From Palsa-504 sp963818225 (GTDB lineage Bacteria > Actinomycetota > Actinomycetes > Streptosporangiales > Streptosporangiaceae), in the NCBI GenBank assembly GCA_963818225.1, contig CAWFRO010000006.1, positions 1,116,001-1,180,000 on the forward strand: a stretch of 64,000 bases of DNA, given 5' to 3'. The position numbers and the translations under genes were made by a program. The notes below the pieces were generated by a model. It made no database searches. It was given only the letters and a program-made list of their open reading frames with translations, and had not been told where the DNA came from. Positions 1 through 7,987 of the stretch are shown piece by piece. The first letter of the stretch is position 1. The number at the start of each line of letters is the position of its first letter.

Positions 1-741
1 GGCCAGCACGTGAGCGTCTCGGCACGTTTCCAGTTCCCGCGCTCCGTGCAGGGGCGCCCGGCGATCATCCAGGCGGGCGGCTCTCCGCAGGGCATCGAGC
101 TGGCCGCCAAGCACGCCGACGCGGTGTTCTGCCAGGCCAACACGATCCCGGCCGGTCAGGAGTTCTACCGCACACTCAAGGAGCGTGCGGCTGCTCACGG
201 CCGCAACCCCGACGAGATCCTGGTCCTGCCCGGTCTCAACATCACCCTCGGCAGCACCGAGGCAGAGGCTGCGGCACGCCGGGCTGAGCTGGTCGCCACG
301 GGCGCCGACGAGCCCACCCGGCTGCGTGCCTTCGCGAACGTCCTGGGTGTCCCGGCCGACCTGCTGAAGCTGGACTCCGCCCCGCCGTGGGACTACATCG
401 ACGGGCCGGAATGGAGCCCGCGGACCATCGGAGGCGCCAAGTCCATTCTGGACGTGGCCCGGCGGGAGGATCTCACCGTCCGCGAGCTGCTTGAGCGCGG
501 CGCCGACACACAACGGGCCCTGGTCGGCACGCCGGAGCAGGTCGCCGACTCGATCGAGGAGTGGTTCACGCAGCGCGCGGCCGACGGCTTCAATATCAAC
601 TTCGACGTCTTTCCGTCCGGGCTGGAACATATCGCCGACCAGCTGGTGCCCGAATTGCAGCGTCGCGGAATCTTCCGCAAGGAGTACGAGTCCACCACGC
701 TACGCGGCCATTACGGCCTGGCCGACCTCGCCGTCGGCTAG
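1..741 (+). CDS. FMN-dependent monooxygenase, NtaA/SnaA/DszA family (C-terminal part, cut by window edge)
   Basis: This is the C-terminal part of a bacterial-luciferase-like monooxygenase that uses FMNH2 supplied by a partner reductase. The frame is open from base 1, so the gene starts outside the window; the in-frame GTG at 10 is not a believable start because the family's N-terminal half is missing. The family signature SPQG-x-P-x-x-x-QAGGS appears here as VQGRPAIIQAGGSPQG near the left end, and the C-terminus ends in the usual FP-x-GLEH...LVPELQRRG block. It resembles the complete paralogue at 6556-7887. The substrate is not predictable; known members act on nitrilotriacetate, dibenzothiophene sulfone or pristinamycin precursors. 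Confidence 0.9.
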   Translation, partial: GQHVSVSARFQFPRSVQGRPAIIQAGGSPQGIELAAKHADAVFCQANTIPAGQEFYRTLKERAAAHGRNPDEILVLPGLNITLGSTEAEAAARRAELVATGADEPTRLRAFANVLGVPADLLKLDSAPPWDYIDGPEWSPRTIGGAKSILDVARREDLTVRELLERGADTQRALVGTPEQVADSIEEWFTQRAADGFNINFDVFPSGLEHIADQLVPELQRRGIFRKEYESTTLRGHYGLADLAVG

Positions 742-881
742 GCGTGACACCAGCCGCGGTCCGCCGCACCCACGCTCTAACGCAAATGAGGACGCTGCAG
801 CCGTCCCAGCACCCAGGCAGGCCTGCCCAGCGTGGCCATGGCGGCAGCCCGCCGATACCCGCGGACAGACGGCGGTGACCG

Positions 882-1727
882 CTACGGACCGGTGTAACCC
901 GGAGGGTTGGGGCTGCGCGACGAGCCCGTCCCAAAGTCGGCACCCGGTACCACGCTGTAGACCGAAAGATCGGTGACGCCGTTATCGACCAGCACGTCTT
1001 CGCACAGCAATTCGTGACCCGTGAACTCTTTCGATGGTTTATTGAAGATGATGTACGCCGCGTCGGAATAGACCTCAGGCTTGCGGGAACGGGCGATCGC
1101 CTCGTCGCCGCCGAGCAGGTTCTGAACAGCCGCGGTCGCGACCAGAGTCCGCGGCCAGAGGGTGTTCGACGCGATACCCTCATCGCGCAGACTCTCGGCC
1201 ATCCCGAGCGCACAGATCGTCATCGCGTACTTCGCCATGATGTAAGCAGTCGAGCGCAGCTGCGCCGGGGCCATGTCGATGGGCGGCGACATGGTGAGGA
1301 TGTGCGGGTTCTCTCGCCCGATCATGTGCGGAATGCAAGCCTGAGACACTGCGTAGGTCCCGCGAACCTGGATGCCGTTCACGAGGTCGAATCGCTTCAT
1401 CGGCACCTCCTGGATCGTCCCGGGCGCTAGCGCCGACGCGTTGTTGACACACATATCGATCCCGCCGAACTGCTCCACCGCCGACGCGACCGCAGCGAAG
1501 ACACCGTCGGCGTCTCGGACGTCGCCGACGATCGGCAGTGCCTGCCCGCCGGCATCCTCGATTTCTTTCGCCGCCGTGTAGATGGTTCCGGGCAGTTTCG
1601 GATGCGGCTCTGCGGTCTTGGCCAGCAGGGCGATATTGGCACCATCTTGCGCCGCGCGTTTTGCGATAGCAAGCCCGATGCCACGGCTCGCACCAGAAAT
1701 GAACATCGTTTTACCGGCAAGAGACAT
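882..1727 (-). CDS. SDR-family oxidoreductase, HSDL2-like
   Basis: A short-chain dehydrogenase/reductase of about 281 aa, probably cytosolic and NAD(P)-dependent. The nucleotide-binding glycine motif SGASRGIG is at residues 11-18, NNAS at about 95-98, and the catalytic Tyr162-x-x-x-Lys166 pair is in AYIMAKYAM. The spacing and the ALLAKTAEPHPKLPGT block are characteristic of the hydroxysteroid-dehydrogenase-like 2 (HSDL2) subgroup, which usually lacks the SCP2 tail in bacteria, as here. The ATG at 1727 is preferred because homology begins at MSLAGKT; an in-frame TTG lies six codons upstream. No clear ribosome binding site is visible. The substrate is unknown. Confidence 0.88.
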   Translation of the reverse strand: MSLAGKTMFISGASRGIGLAIAKRAAQDGANIALLAKTAEPHPKLPGTIYTAAKEIEDAGGQALPIVGDVRDADGVFAAVASAVEQFGGIDMCVNNASALAPGTIQEVPMKRFDLVNGIQVRGTYAVSQACIPHMIGRENPHILTMSPPIDMAPAQLRSTAYIMAKYAMTICALGMAESLRDEGIASNTLWPRTLVATAAVQNLLGGDEAIARSRKPEVYSDAAYIIFNKPSKEFTGHELLCEDVLVDNGVTDLSVYSVVPGADFGTGSSRSPNPPGYTGP

Positions 1728-1772
1728 AATCAGATCGTAGGCCAAGAGTCCAGCAGGTGCAAGGCCGGGAAC

Positions 1773-1961
1773 CTACTGTGTGATATTCGGATTGTTTTCC
1801 ATAGTGGCTGTCACTGCTGAGGTCTTCTCGAGCAAACTCCAATCTTCGGCCTGGAGCCTAACGGCGGCCTCGAAGACTGGAGTGAACCGCGCCGCGGCCG
1901 CGCTGAGAACGTCGAGACGGATGGCTGAGCTCCAGGTACCCCTGCGGTGGTTCTCGCGCAT
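1773..1961 (-). CDS. Small unrecognised ORF or gene remnant upstream of the SDR
   Basis: A 62-codon frame in the same direction as the SDR, ending about 45 bp before it. Codon third positions are G/C-rich and the middle reads like an amphipathic helix (DVLSAAAARFTPVFEAAVRL), so it may be the C-terminal end of a decayed regulator. No family is recognised, and it could be a chance frame. Confidence 0.25.
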   Translation of the reverse strand: MRENHRRGTWSSAIRLDVLSAAAARFTPVFEAAVRLQAEDWSLLEKTSAVTATMENNPNITQ

Positions 1962-2523
1962 GCACGCAGCGCTGTCGTGTGCGACTTCGGTCGTCTGCCG
2001 CCTCGATGCGGCAGATGGGGCCGATGTATGGGCTGCCAGTCAGCGGTCGCGTGGGCCGCATCAACCAGCCGAAGCGTCATCTGGTGTCGTCCGGAGTCCA
2101 GCCACCTCGCCCCACCGACCCCGGTTCTGCGATGACGCGGCCAGTGCTTCATGAGGCGGCTGCCGTACCCGGCGGCGACGCCAGCCTCAAGCCCAGCTCT
2201 GCCGGAACCGGCGTGGAGGCTACGCCTCACATAAGTGTCGTTGCAGTATTGAGCGTCAACCAGGAATCAGGCCCGCGGCCATCTGCTGCTTTGACGATTA
2301 ATTGCCAGCCCATTTAAGCTGCCGAGACTCACAGCTCAGGCCGGGTCTCGTGTGCGGGTGTTATCTGGACCGGCCCGGCAGTACTGCGGCAGCAACGGTC
2401 AGCGAAAAGCTGAGTCGCAGGTCCTGCCCGAGGCAAAGATTCACAAACGCACGACGGCATGAGCGGATTTCCCGCGCTCGTCAGAATCGGATGACTGAAT
2501 GTTACGGCGCCAGGGTGAGATAG
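1962..2523. other. Intergenic stretch with no recognised gene
   Basis: Both strands carry only short overlapping frames with no recognisable family, no convincing ribosome binding site and no clear hairpin. The base composition is less GC-biased around 2240-2310 than in the flanking genes. It may contain decayed sequence. Confidence 0.4.
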
Positions 2524-3011
2524 ATGTCTTTCAGCACGGCGGGCCTGTCCCAGGACTGTTCTTGCCGCCATTTGGACCTGCACTTAACGTACGAGCTTGC
2601 GGGAGGGCGGACGAGACAGGCAAGCTCAGTACAGGCCAGCCGCTCACCGCGCTCAGACATCATCTGGGGAGCGTACCTACCTGTCCCGCTATACGCCCTG
2701 CGCCGGGTCGCAGCCTGGCCGGTCACCTATGTCGTCGTAACCGACAGGCGGATGATGCTCATCGGCGGACTGCTCCGCCGCACGGCCGCGGCCACCCCTT
2801 GGATCAGGTGACGGGTCTGACCCTTCAGCGCACAATTCTGGGCCGGCTGCTCGGTTACAGAACTCTCATCGTCATCTCTCCTAGCCGACGTCAGGCGTTT
2901 CGCAAGGCCAGATACCTGCCCTATCCGGAACAGCTGTATCTGGAGATATCTCGCCTGCTCCGGCCGGAGGAGCAGGGTGTGACCAACCGCCAGCAGGACA
3001 GCGGTGAATAG
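2524..3011 (+). pseudogene. PH-domain (DUF304-like) membrane protein, frameshifted
   Basis: Two frames together make a protein like the intact PH-domain gene at 39046-39573. The first frame carries the conserved strand YVVVTDRRMMLIGGLL and stops soon after ATP. The +1-shifted frame then continues with LDQVTGLTLQRT, LGRLLGYRTLIV and RYLPYPEQLYLEI, which match VTDMSFQRT, LGYGEFIV and RFLPHPEQLYLEV of the intact copy. The break falls at a run of four C at 2795-2798; one extra C would restore the frame. The N-terminal third is poorly conserved, and the transmembrane pair seen in the intact copy is not clear here. It is either a decayed paralogue or an indel error on an already diverged gene. Confidence 0.75.
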
Positions 3012-3416
3012 CTGACCGGGCAGGACACCTCCGGGCCGCTTCGGCAGGAGTAACGCGCCTCGCCAGCGCAGGTGCCGGCGCCAGGTCTCCGCGCCGGACG
3101 GCCTGGTTGGGGCGCCGTTCGATCGCTTACTTGACGCGCCGTCAGCCCGTTGGCCGGGTACTGTCAGCCCGCCTGGGGGCCAGCGCGCTACCCCCCGCCG
3201 GCCGATACCTGACGTTGGCCCGTGCCCGGCAAGTCGCGCAGGCGCTACACAGCAGGGGACGACAGGTCGGTTAGGAGTGGCCGCTCGGGCTCGGTCCGCG
3301 GCCTGCACAGCTGTGTTGTGCCTCTTGATGGGAGTCGGGAAGGGCCATACGCTCCTCCCTGAGGTCAGCGCCACCGTCCTGGCAAAACCGACGCCCATCC
3401 ACGGAGCGGAGCAGGG
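3012..3416. other. Intergenic stretch upstream of the hydratase-like gene
   Basis: GC-rich DNA with no recognisable coding sequence on either strand. The long minus-strand frame that crosses it is a shadow of the hydratase gene. Only the purine-rich ribosome binding site just before 3417 is supportable. Confidence 0.4.
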
Positions 3417-4217
3417 ATGAAATACGAGACCATCATCTTCGACCAGCAGGATCAAGCCGCATGCATCACGCTGAACCGGCCGGAACGGCTGAACGCGATC
3501 AACACCCAAATGATCACGGAGCTGAATCACGCCTACCGCAGAATAGAGGACGACCCGGATATCTGGTGTTACATCGTCACAGGGGCAGGTGACCGCGCGT
3601 TGTGCGCCGGCGCTGACGTCAGCCGTCCGGCAGGCCTGGCCCCCAGGGACGAACCGGTGCTGGCCTCCTACACCGAATGGGACGCTCCGCAGGAGGCAAC
3701 GCCTCCCTACCTGCAGATGACCAAGCCGATGATCTGCGCGGTCAACGGACTCGCGGCCGGTGCCGGTCTGGACCTCATCACCACTTCCGACATCGCGATC
3801 GCCGCAACGGAAGCCACGTTCTTCGACCCGCATGTCAGCATCGGCATAGTGTCCGGACGCGAGATGGTGAGGCTGGCCAGGGTCCTGCCGCTCAATATCG
3901 CGATGCGGGTGGCGCTGATGGGCAAGCACGAGCGCATGACCGCGCAGCGCGCCTATGACCTAGGCCTGGTCAGCGAGTTGGTCCCCCGGCCGTCGCTCAT
4001 AGAGCGGGCTTGGGAGATCGCGGCCACCATCAACCTCAACGCCCCGCTCGCCGTGCGCGGCACGCGGCTAGCCATACGAAAGGGCCTCTCCCTGCCCGTC
4101 TACGAGGCCGAGGTGCTCGCGGAAAGTCACCGCCTGCGGGTAGCGGCAACGGAGGACGCAAAGGAAGGGCCACGTGCGTTCATGGAGAAGCGAGATCCTG
4201 CCTGGAAGGCCCAGTAA
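3417..4217 (+). CDS. Enoyl-CoA hydratase/isomerase (crotonase) family protein
   Basis: A 266-aa crotonase-fold protein, the usual length for the family. The acyl-CoA binding signature is present: LNRPERLNAIN near residue 20, the oxyanion-hole segment ALCAGADVS near 63-71, and the second oxyanion loop NGLAAGAGLDL near 110. The segment that normally holds the two catalytic glutamates reads FFDPHVSIGIVSGREM followed by LNIAMRVALMG. By my alignment both Glu positions are replaced (His and Arg), so a classical hydratase reaction is doubtful; isomerase, hydrolase or lyase chemistry is possible. A purine-rich GGAGCGGAGCAGGG precedes the ATG. No operon partner is evident; the frameshifted phosphotransferase follows after about 240 bp. 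Confidence 0.88.
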   Translation: MKYETIIFDQQDQAACITLNRPERLNAINTQMITELNHAYRRIEDDPDIWCYIVTGAGDRALCAGADVSRPAGLAPRDEPVLASYTEWDAPQEATPPYLQMTKPMICAVNGLAAGAGLDLITTSDIAIAATEATFFDPHVSIGIVSGREMVRLARVLPLNIAMRVALMGKHERMTAQRAYDLGLVSELVPRPSLIERAWEIAATINLNAPLAVRGTRLAIRKGLSLPVYEAEVLAESHRLRVAATEDAKEGPRAFMEKRDPAWKAQ

Positions 4218-4455
4218 GAGCGCTTTCGGCTGATCGCTTCATCTAGGTCGCAATCTCGAACGGCCACCAGCGCTTGATCTTGATGCCTCCCGACCTCGAT
4301 GCGGAGATAGCAGCAGCGCCCAGCGCGGACCCGCATGACTGGGTCGCCACGGGCCGCGACCATGCAGGACGGGGGCACGGAGGCTCAGGCCAGCCGGGGG
4401 GTCGAGCGTGGGATGGCGACGGAGCCCCCGGATGGCAGGATTGATCGTTGTGGCT

Positions 4456-5377
4456 ATGAACCGGATGCCGGCCGCCGACGTTGAGGTGTCGGCGGATCTG
4501 GTGCGGCGGCTACTCGCCGATCAGCACCCTGACCTCGCGAGGCTGCCCGTGGCGTTCCTCGCGAATGGCTGGGACAACGAGCTCTACCGGGTCGGCGATG
4601 GGCTCGTCGCGCGGCTGCCGCGGCGCGCCCTCGGCGCGGAGATCATCAAGAATGAGCAGCGCTGGCTGCCCGAGCTCGCCCCAAGGCTGCCCCTGCCCAT
4701 CCCTTATCCGGAACGAACCGGGGTACCAGCGCACGGTTACCCCTACTCCTGGAGCGTGGTGCCCTACCTGCCGGGCGTGCCCGCAGCGGAGGCCACCTCC
4801 TTCGACCCGGCCAGGGCCGCGGCCGCCGTCGGCCGGTTCCTCGGCGCGCTGCACATCCCCGCTCCCGCATGCGCCGGCCAACCCGTTCCGCGGCGTCCCG
4901 CTGGCCGAGCGCGCCGGCAGCTTCACGGCCAACCTCGCCCTGCTCACTGGCCAAGGCGGCCAGGATCAAGTCGACCGGGACGCGGTGCTGCGCGCGTGGG
5001 ACGCGGCGCTCGCGGCCCCCGGCTACGACGGTCCGCCTGTCTGGCTGCACGGCGATCTGCACCCGTCGAACGTTCTGGTGAAGGATGGCCAGGTCAGCGG
5101 CGTGATCGACTTCGGCGACATCACCTCGGGCGACCCGGCCAGCGACCTGTCGGTGGCGTGGATGCTGCTCCCGCGCGACTCTCAGGCCGGCTTCTGGTCC
5201 GCCTACCAGGCGGCCGGCGGCCGGGTCAACGACGCCCTGCGGAGGCGAGCCAGAGGCTGGGCGCTCAACCTTGCGATCGTGTTCCTGGCCCACTCCGAAG
5301 ACAATCCGGTACTCCTGCAAGTCGGCCGCAGCACTCTCAGCACGATACTGGAGGATCACCGCGGGCCAGCCGAGTAG
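4456..5377 (+). pseudogene. Aminoglycoside phosphotransferase (APH/ChoK-like) family kinase, frameshifted
   Basis: A small-molecule kinase of the APH fold split over two frames. Frame one holds the N-lobe (DLVRRLLADQ, NGWDNELYRVGDGLVARLPRR, the WLPELAPRLPLPIP hinge and WSVVPYLPG). Near 4862-4875 the reading shifts by one base to frame two, which continues with NPFRGVPLAERAG, the catalytic loop HGDLHPSN and the metal-binding IDFGD, ending at 5377. Both halves are well conserved, so a single indel explains the break. The start is uncertain: ATGs at 4432, 4456 and 4465 are in frame and the ribosome binding site is weak. Such kinases confer resistance or phosphorylate sugars and amines; the substrate is unknown. 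Confidence 0.8.
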
Positions 5378-5424
5378 AGCCAGACGGCCAACGTGGACCT
5401 TCCGGCGAAGAGACGTTACGGGTA

Positions 5425-5484
5425 ACGCCTCACGAGAACGAGGTCTCGGTCGACGGGGCGCTCGTCAGGTCACTGCTGAAGGTA
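5425..5484 (+). pseudogene. N-terminal fragment of a second APH-family kinase
   Basis: About 20 codons reading PHENEVSVDGALVRSLL resemble the typical start of APH-family kinases (acidic stretch, then DxxLVRRLL), as also seen in the broken kinase just upstream. The similarity ends abruptly, and no ATP-binding lobe or catalytic loop follows. Confidence 0.4.
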
Positions 5485-5517
5485 CCCGGCCCCGGTCGAG
5501 GCCGGGACAGCCGAGGC

Positions 5518-5665
5518 AACGGAGGGCGTCACCGACGTCGTCGGAGACGTCACCAACCTGCCTGCCGCCGACCTCGGACGCTTCGGCTTCCTTCCTCGAC
5601 ATCGGCTGCTTCCAGGGCTTCGACGCCAACCAGCGCGATGTGGTCCATGAACCGGACCGCACCGC
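5518..5665 (+). pseudogene. Fragment of a class I SAM-dependent methyltransferase
   Basis: One frame gives GVTDVVGDVTNLPAADLGRFGF, and a shifted frame continues with FLDIGCFQGFDANQRD. Together they match the motif II-III region (DVxxLP...FD..LDIGCFHGL) of SAM methyltransferases in actinobacteria. No motif I and no C-terminal half are nearby, so this is a remnant broken by at least one frameshift. Confidence 0.45.
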
Positions 5666-5697
5666 AGTGGTACTGGCAACGCTGCGGAGGGCTGGCC

Positions 5698-5741
5698 GGT
5701 GGGCGCAAGTGGGCTCGGACCAGCGGCCCCTCGCCAGTAAG
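5698..5741 (-). repeat. tRNA-Val-like 3'-half remnant (copy 1)
   Basis: Read on the minus strand this 44-bp piece runs from a CTTAC anticodon-loop-like start through GCGAGGGG, a degenerate T-arm (CGCTGGTCCGAGCCCAC) and an acceptor end TTGCGCCCACC. Two further copies lie at 27202-27244 (minus) and 41999-42044 (plus). It has no matching 5' half, so it is not a functional tRNA. Such 3'-tRNA pieces are usually left by integration of mobile elements at tRNA genes. Confidence 0.55.
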
Positions 5742-5793
5742 CAAAGTCCGTAGCGTGGCACGACGATGCTGGAACTAGCCCCACATGGTATCG

Positions 5794-5874
5794 GGACCGC
5801 CCGGTCCGGGACCGTTCGGTCCGGTATTGCGCGTGCCGCTGGCCATGGTCCATACTGGGCGGACCGATCGGTCC
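5794..5874 (+). promoter_or_regulatory. Three copies of a TetR-type operator, GGACCGNNCGGTCC
   Basis: The palindrome GGACCG-NN-CGGTCC occurs at 5794-5807 (centre CC), 5809-5822 (centre TT) and 5861-5874 (centre AT, a perfect 14-bp palindrome). The first two are offset by 15 bp and the third ends 27 bp before the TetR start codon at 5902. The placement is as expected for autoregulation of the TetR gene and probably of the monooxygenase 63 bp beyond it. Binding is inferred. Confidence 0.75.
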
Positions 5875-5901
5875 GTAATCCACCCGACCCGGGAGGCCGT
5901 C

Positions 5902-6492
5902 ATGGCTCGCACTCCCGCTGCGGGCACGCGGGAACGCATTCTCGAGGTGGCCGCGGAGCTGTTCTATGCGCGGGGTGTTCGCGCCGTCGGCATGAGCCAG
6001 ATCATCGACGCGGCTGGTTGCGGCAAGAATCTGCTGTACAGCAATTTCCCGAGCAAGACCGACCTGGTGACCGCTTATCTCGACGCCGAAGCGCAGTACC
6101 GTGAGCAGCAGGTCCAGGAGGCGCTCGCCAGCGCCGGTGACGACCCGGCTGATCAGATCATCGCGCTCACTCAGTACATTGCCGGCTGCGTGGCAGAACC
6201 GCACTTCCGCGGCTGCGCGATGCGAAACTACGTGGCCGAATTCCCGGGTGACGACAGCGCGGCCACCCAGGTCGCACTGGCCTTCCTGCAGTACACACGC
6301 CGACGGATCGACAGGCTTGCCCGCCAGGCGGGATTCGCCCGGCCAGCCAGGGTCTCCCAGCGTATCTGGCTGATCCACGACGGCATGTACGCCATGGCCG
6401 CACGGCCGTGGGTACGTTCGAAACCGGCTATCGCGGTCAAGCTCGTACGCGACATCCTCGCCACCGCGTCGCGGCGCACCACCCCGGGGTAG
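5902..6492 (+). CDS. TetR/AcrR-family transcriptional regulator
   Basis: A 196-aa regulator with an N-terminal TetR helix-turn-helix: RERILEVAAELFYARGVRAVGM, then IIDAAGCGKNLLYSNFPSKTDLV at about residues 36-58. The C-terminal ligand domain contains CAEPHFRGCAMRNYVAEFP-like text (CVAEPHFRGCAMRN), typical of the subgroup near reductases and monooxygenases. The ATG at 5902 is chosen because GGGAGG lies 6 bp upstream and homology begins there. Three palindromic operator copies precede it, pointing to autorepression. The flavin monooxygenase 63 bp downstream is on the same strand and is its likely target. The inducer is unknown. Confidence 0.93.
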   Translation: MARTPAAGTRERILEVAAELFYARGVRAVGMSQIIDAAGCGKNLLYSNFPSKTDLVTAYLDAEAQYREQQVQEALASAGDDPADQIIALTQYIAGCVAEPHFRGCAMRNYVAEFPGDDSAATQVALAFLQYTRRRIDRLARQAGFARPARVSQRIWLIHDGMYAMAARPWVRSKPAIAVKLVRDILATASRRTTPG

Positions 6493-6555
6493 GCGCAGCC
6501 AGGAGCGGCCGCACCGCCGAAGCGCTTTCCGAGCATCCACGAAGGAGTCAAGCCC

Positions 6556-7887
6556 ATGAACGCACGGCCACTGCACTTCAGCGCCTTCATCTGGCCGAAC
6601 GGCTATCACGAGTCCGCCTGGCGGGTGGTCGACGATGACGTCCGCGGCGTTCTCGGGCTCCCCTACTACGCCGACATCGCACGGATCGCCGAGCGCGGCC
6701 TGATGGATGCGATCTTCTTGGCCGACAACATCGCCATCGCCGAATACCGCACCACTTACCTGCCTCAGACGCAATTCGACCCGATCTCGGTGCTCTCGGC
6801 TCTAGCCGCGGTCACCAGCGATATCGGGCTGATCGGGACGGGCTCCACGACCTACAGCAAGCCGTGGGAGCTGGCCCGCCGGTTTGCGACGCTGGATCAT
6901 CTCAGCGGCGGCCGGGCCGGCTGGAACATCGTCACCACCGTCACGCCGCTGGCCGCGGCGGCGTTCGGCGAACCCAGCCATCCTGACCATGCTGACCGCT
7001 ACGCGCGCGCTCACGAATTCGTCGAGATCGCCACCCGCGCGTGGGACAGCTGGGAGGACGACGCGGTCATCGGTGACCGCGAACGCGGCGTGTGGGCCGA
7101 CCGCAGAAAGCTGCACGCTCCTCGCTTTCACGGCCAGTACTACGACGCCGAAGGAATCCTGCCCTTCCCCCGATCCCCTCAAGGCCGCCCGGTGCTCGTT
7201 CAGGCCGGCCAGTCAGCGGCTGGCATCGGGCTGGCCGCGCGGTACGCCGAGCTGGTGTTCTCCGGGCCGCCTTCGCTAGAGGCAGCCGTGGCGTTCCGGG
7301 CCGGTCTCCACGCCCAGGTCACCGCCGCGGGCCGTGACCCTGCGCACGTGCTCGTCCTGCCCGCGCTGATGGTGACCTTGGGCGGCACCGAGGCCGAAGC
7401 TCAGGCTCGGGCACGGCAGTTGGAAGAGCTGGCGAGTCCAGAGTTCCGCTGGCAGAACGCGCTGTATACAGCCGGGCTGGACCCAGATGCTTTCGACCCG
7501 GACGTGCCGCTGCCCGCCGAGCTCTGGGCCGGGCAGTCGGCACCGTCAAGCCGCGCGGAGCAGTTGTATGCGGCCGCTCGTGCCCGGCCGGGCGCTTCGT
7601 TGCGGGAAGTCGCCGGGCAGATGACCGGCGGTGCGGGACAGATGCATTTCATCGGGACACCCGAGCAGCTCGCCGCACATGTGATCGCCTGGCAGGACGC
7701 AGGGGCTATCGACGGATTCACCATCATGGGATCGACGCTGCCCTACGAGCTGGCAGCTTTCGCCGATCATGTCGTGCCGCTCCTGCAACGCCGCGGGCGA
7801 TTCCGCTCCGAGTACACCGGGCACACGCTGCGCGACCACCTCGGACTTCAGCGGCCGGCTGCGCGCGCAAGCGAGGCGCGTCACTGA
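6556..7887 (+). CDS. FMN-dependent monooxygenase, NtaA/SnaA/DszA family
   Basis: A full-length (443 aa) two-component flavin monooxygenase of the luciferase superfamily. Visible family blocks are HFSAFIWPNGYHESAWR at the N-terminus, LADNIAI near 55, the flavin-site region TGSTTYSKPWELARRFATLDHLSGGRAGWNIVTT around 95-130, HFKV-equivalent FHGQYYDAEGILPFPRSPQGRPVLVQAGQS around 190-220, and the C-terminal FADHVVPLLQRRGRFRSEY. AAGGAG sits 9 bp before the ATG. It needs FMNH2 from a separate reductase, which is not encoded nearby. The TetR gene and its operators lie directly upstream, so substrate-induced expression is likely. The incomplete gene at the left edge is a paralogue. Confidence 0.93.
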   Translation: MNARPLHFSAFIWPNGYHESAWRVVDDDVRGVLGLPYYADIARIAERGLMDAIFLADNIAIAEYRTTYLPQTQFDPISVLSALAAVTSDIGLIGTGSTTYSKPWELARRFATLDHLSGGRAGWNIVTTVTPLAAAAFGEPSHPDHADRYARAHEFVEIATRAWDSWEDDAVIGDRERGVWADRRKLHAPRFHGQYYDAEGILPFPRSPQGRPVLVQAGQSAAGIGLAARYAELVFSGPPSLEAAVAFRAGLHAQVTAAGRDPAHVLVLPALMVTLGGTEAEAQARARQLEELASPEFRWQNALYTAGLDPDAFDPDVPLPAELWAGQSAPSSRAEQLYAAARARPGASLREVAGQMTGGAGQMHFIGTPEQLAAHVIAWQDAGAIDGFTIMGSTLPYELAAFADHVVPLLQRRGRFRSEYTGHTLRDHLGLQRPAARASEARH

Positions 7888-7953
7888 ATCACGCCTCGCC
7901 GGGCTGTTCGCACAGGACGTCTGTGCTGGTGCGCGAAGGGGTCCGCCGCTATC

Positions 7954-7981
7954 GTCGTCCGACGACTGTAACGCATAGAAT
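7954..7981 (+). promoter_or_regulatory. Promoter and palindromic operator of the AbiE-like pair
   Basis: A TAGAAT box at 7976-7981 lies only 6 bp before the ATG at 7988, so the transcript would be leaderless or nearly so. The perfect inverted repeat GTCGTC-C-GACGAC at 7954-7966 occupies the position of the -35 region, where a bound antitoxin would block RNA polymerase. Both assignments are inferred from position. Confidence 0.45.
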
Positions 7982-7987
7982 AACGAT

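Noticed and set aside
2727..3929. Long minus-strand open frame of about 400 codons
   Set aside because: It overlaps the well-supported hydratase gene in antisense and has Arg/Gly-rich composition with no family resemblance; it is a high-GC shadow frame.
5470..6774. Minus-strand open frame of about 430 codons
   Set aside because: It crosses the TetR gene and its operators in antisense and shows no domain; a shadow frame.
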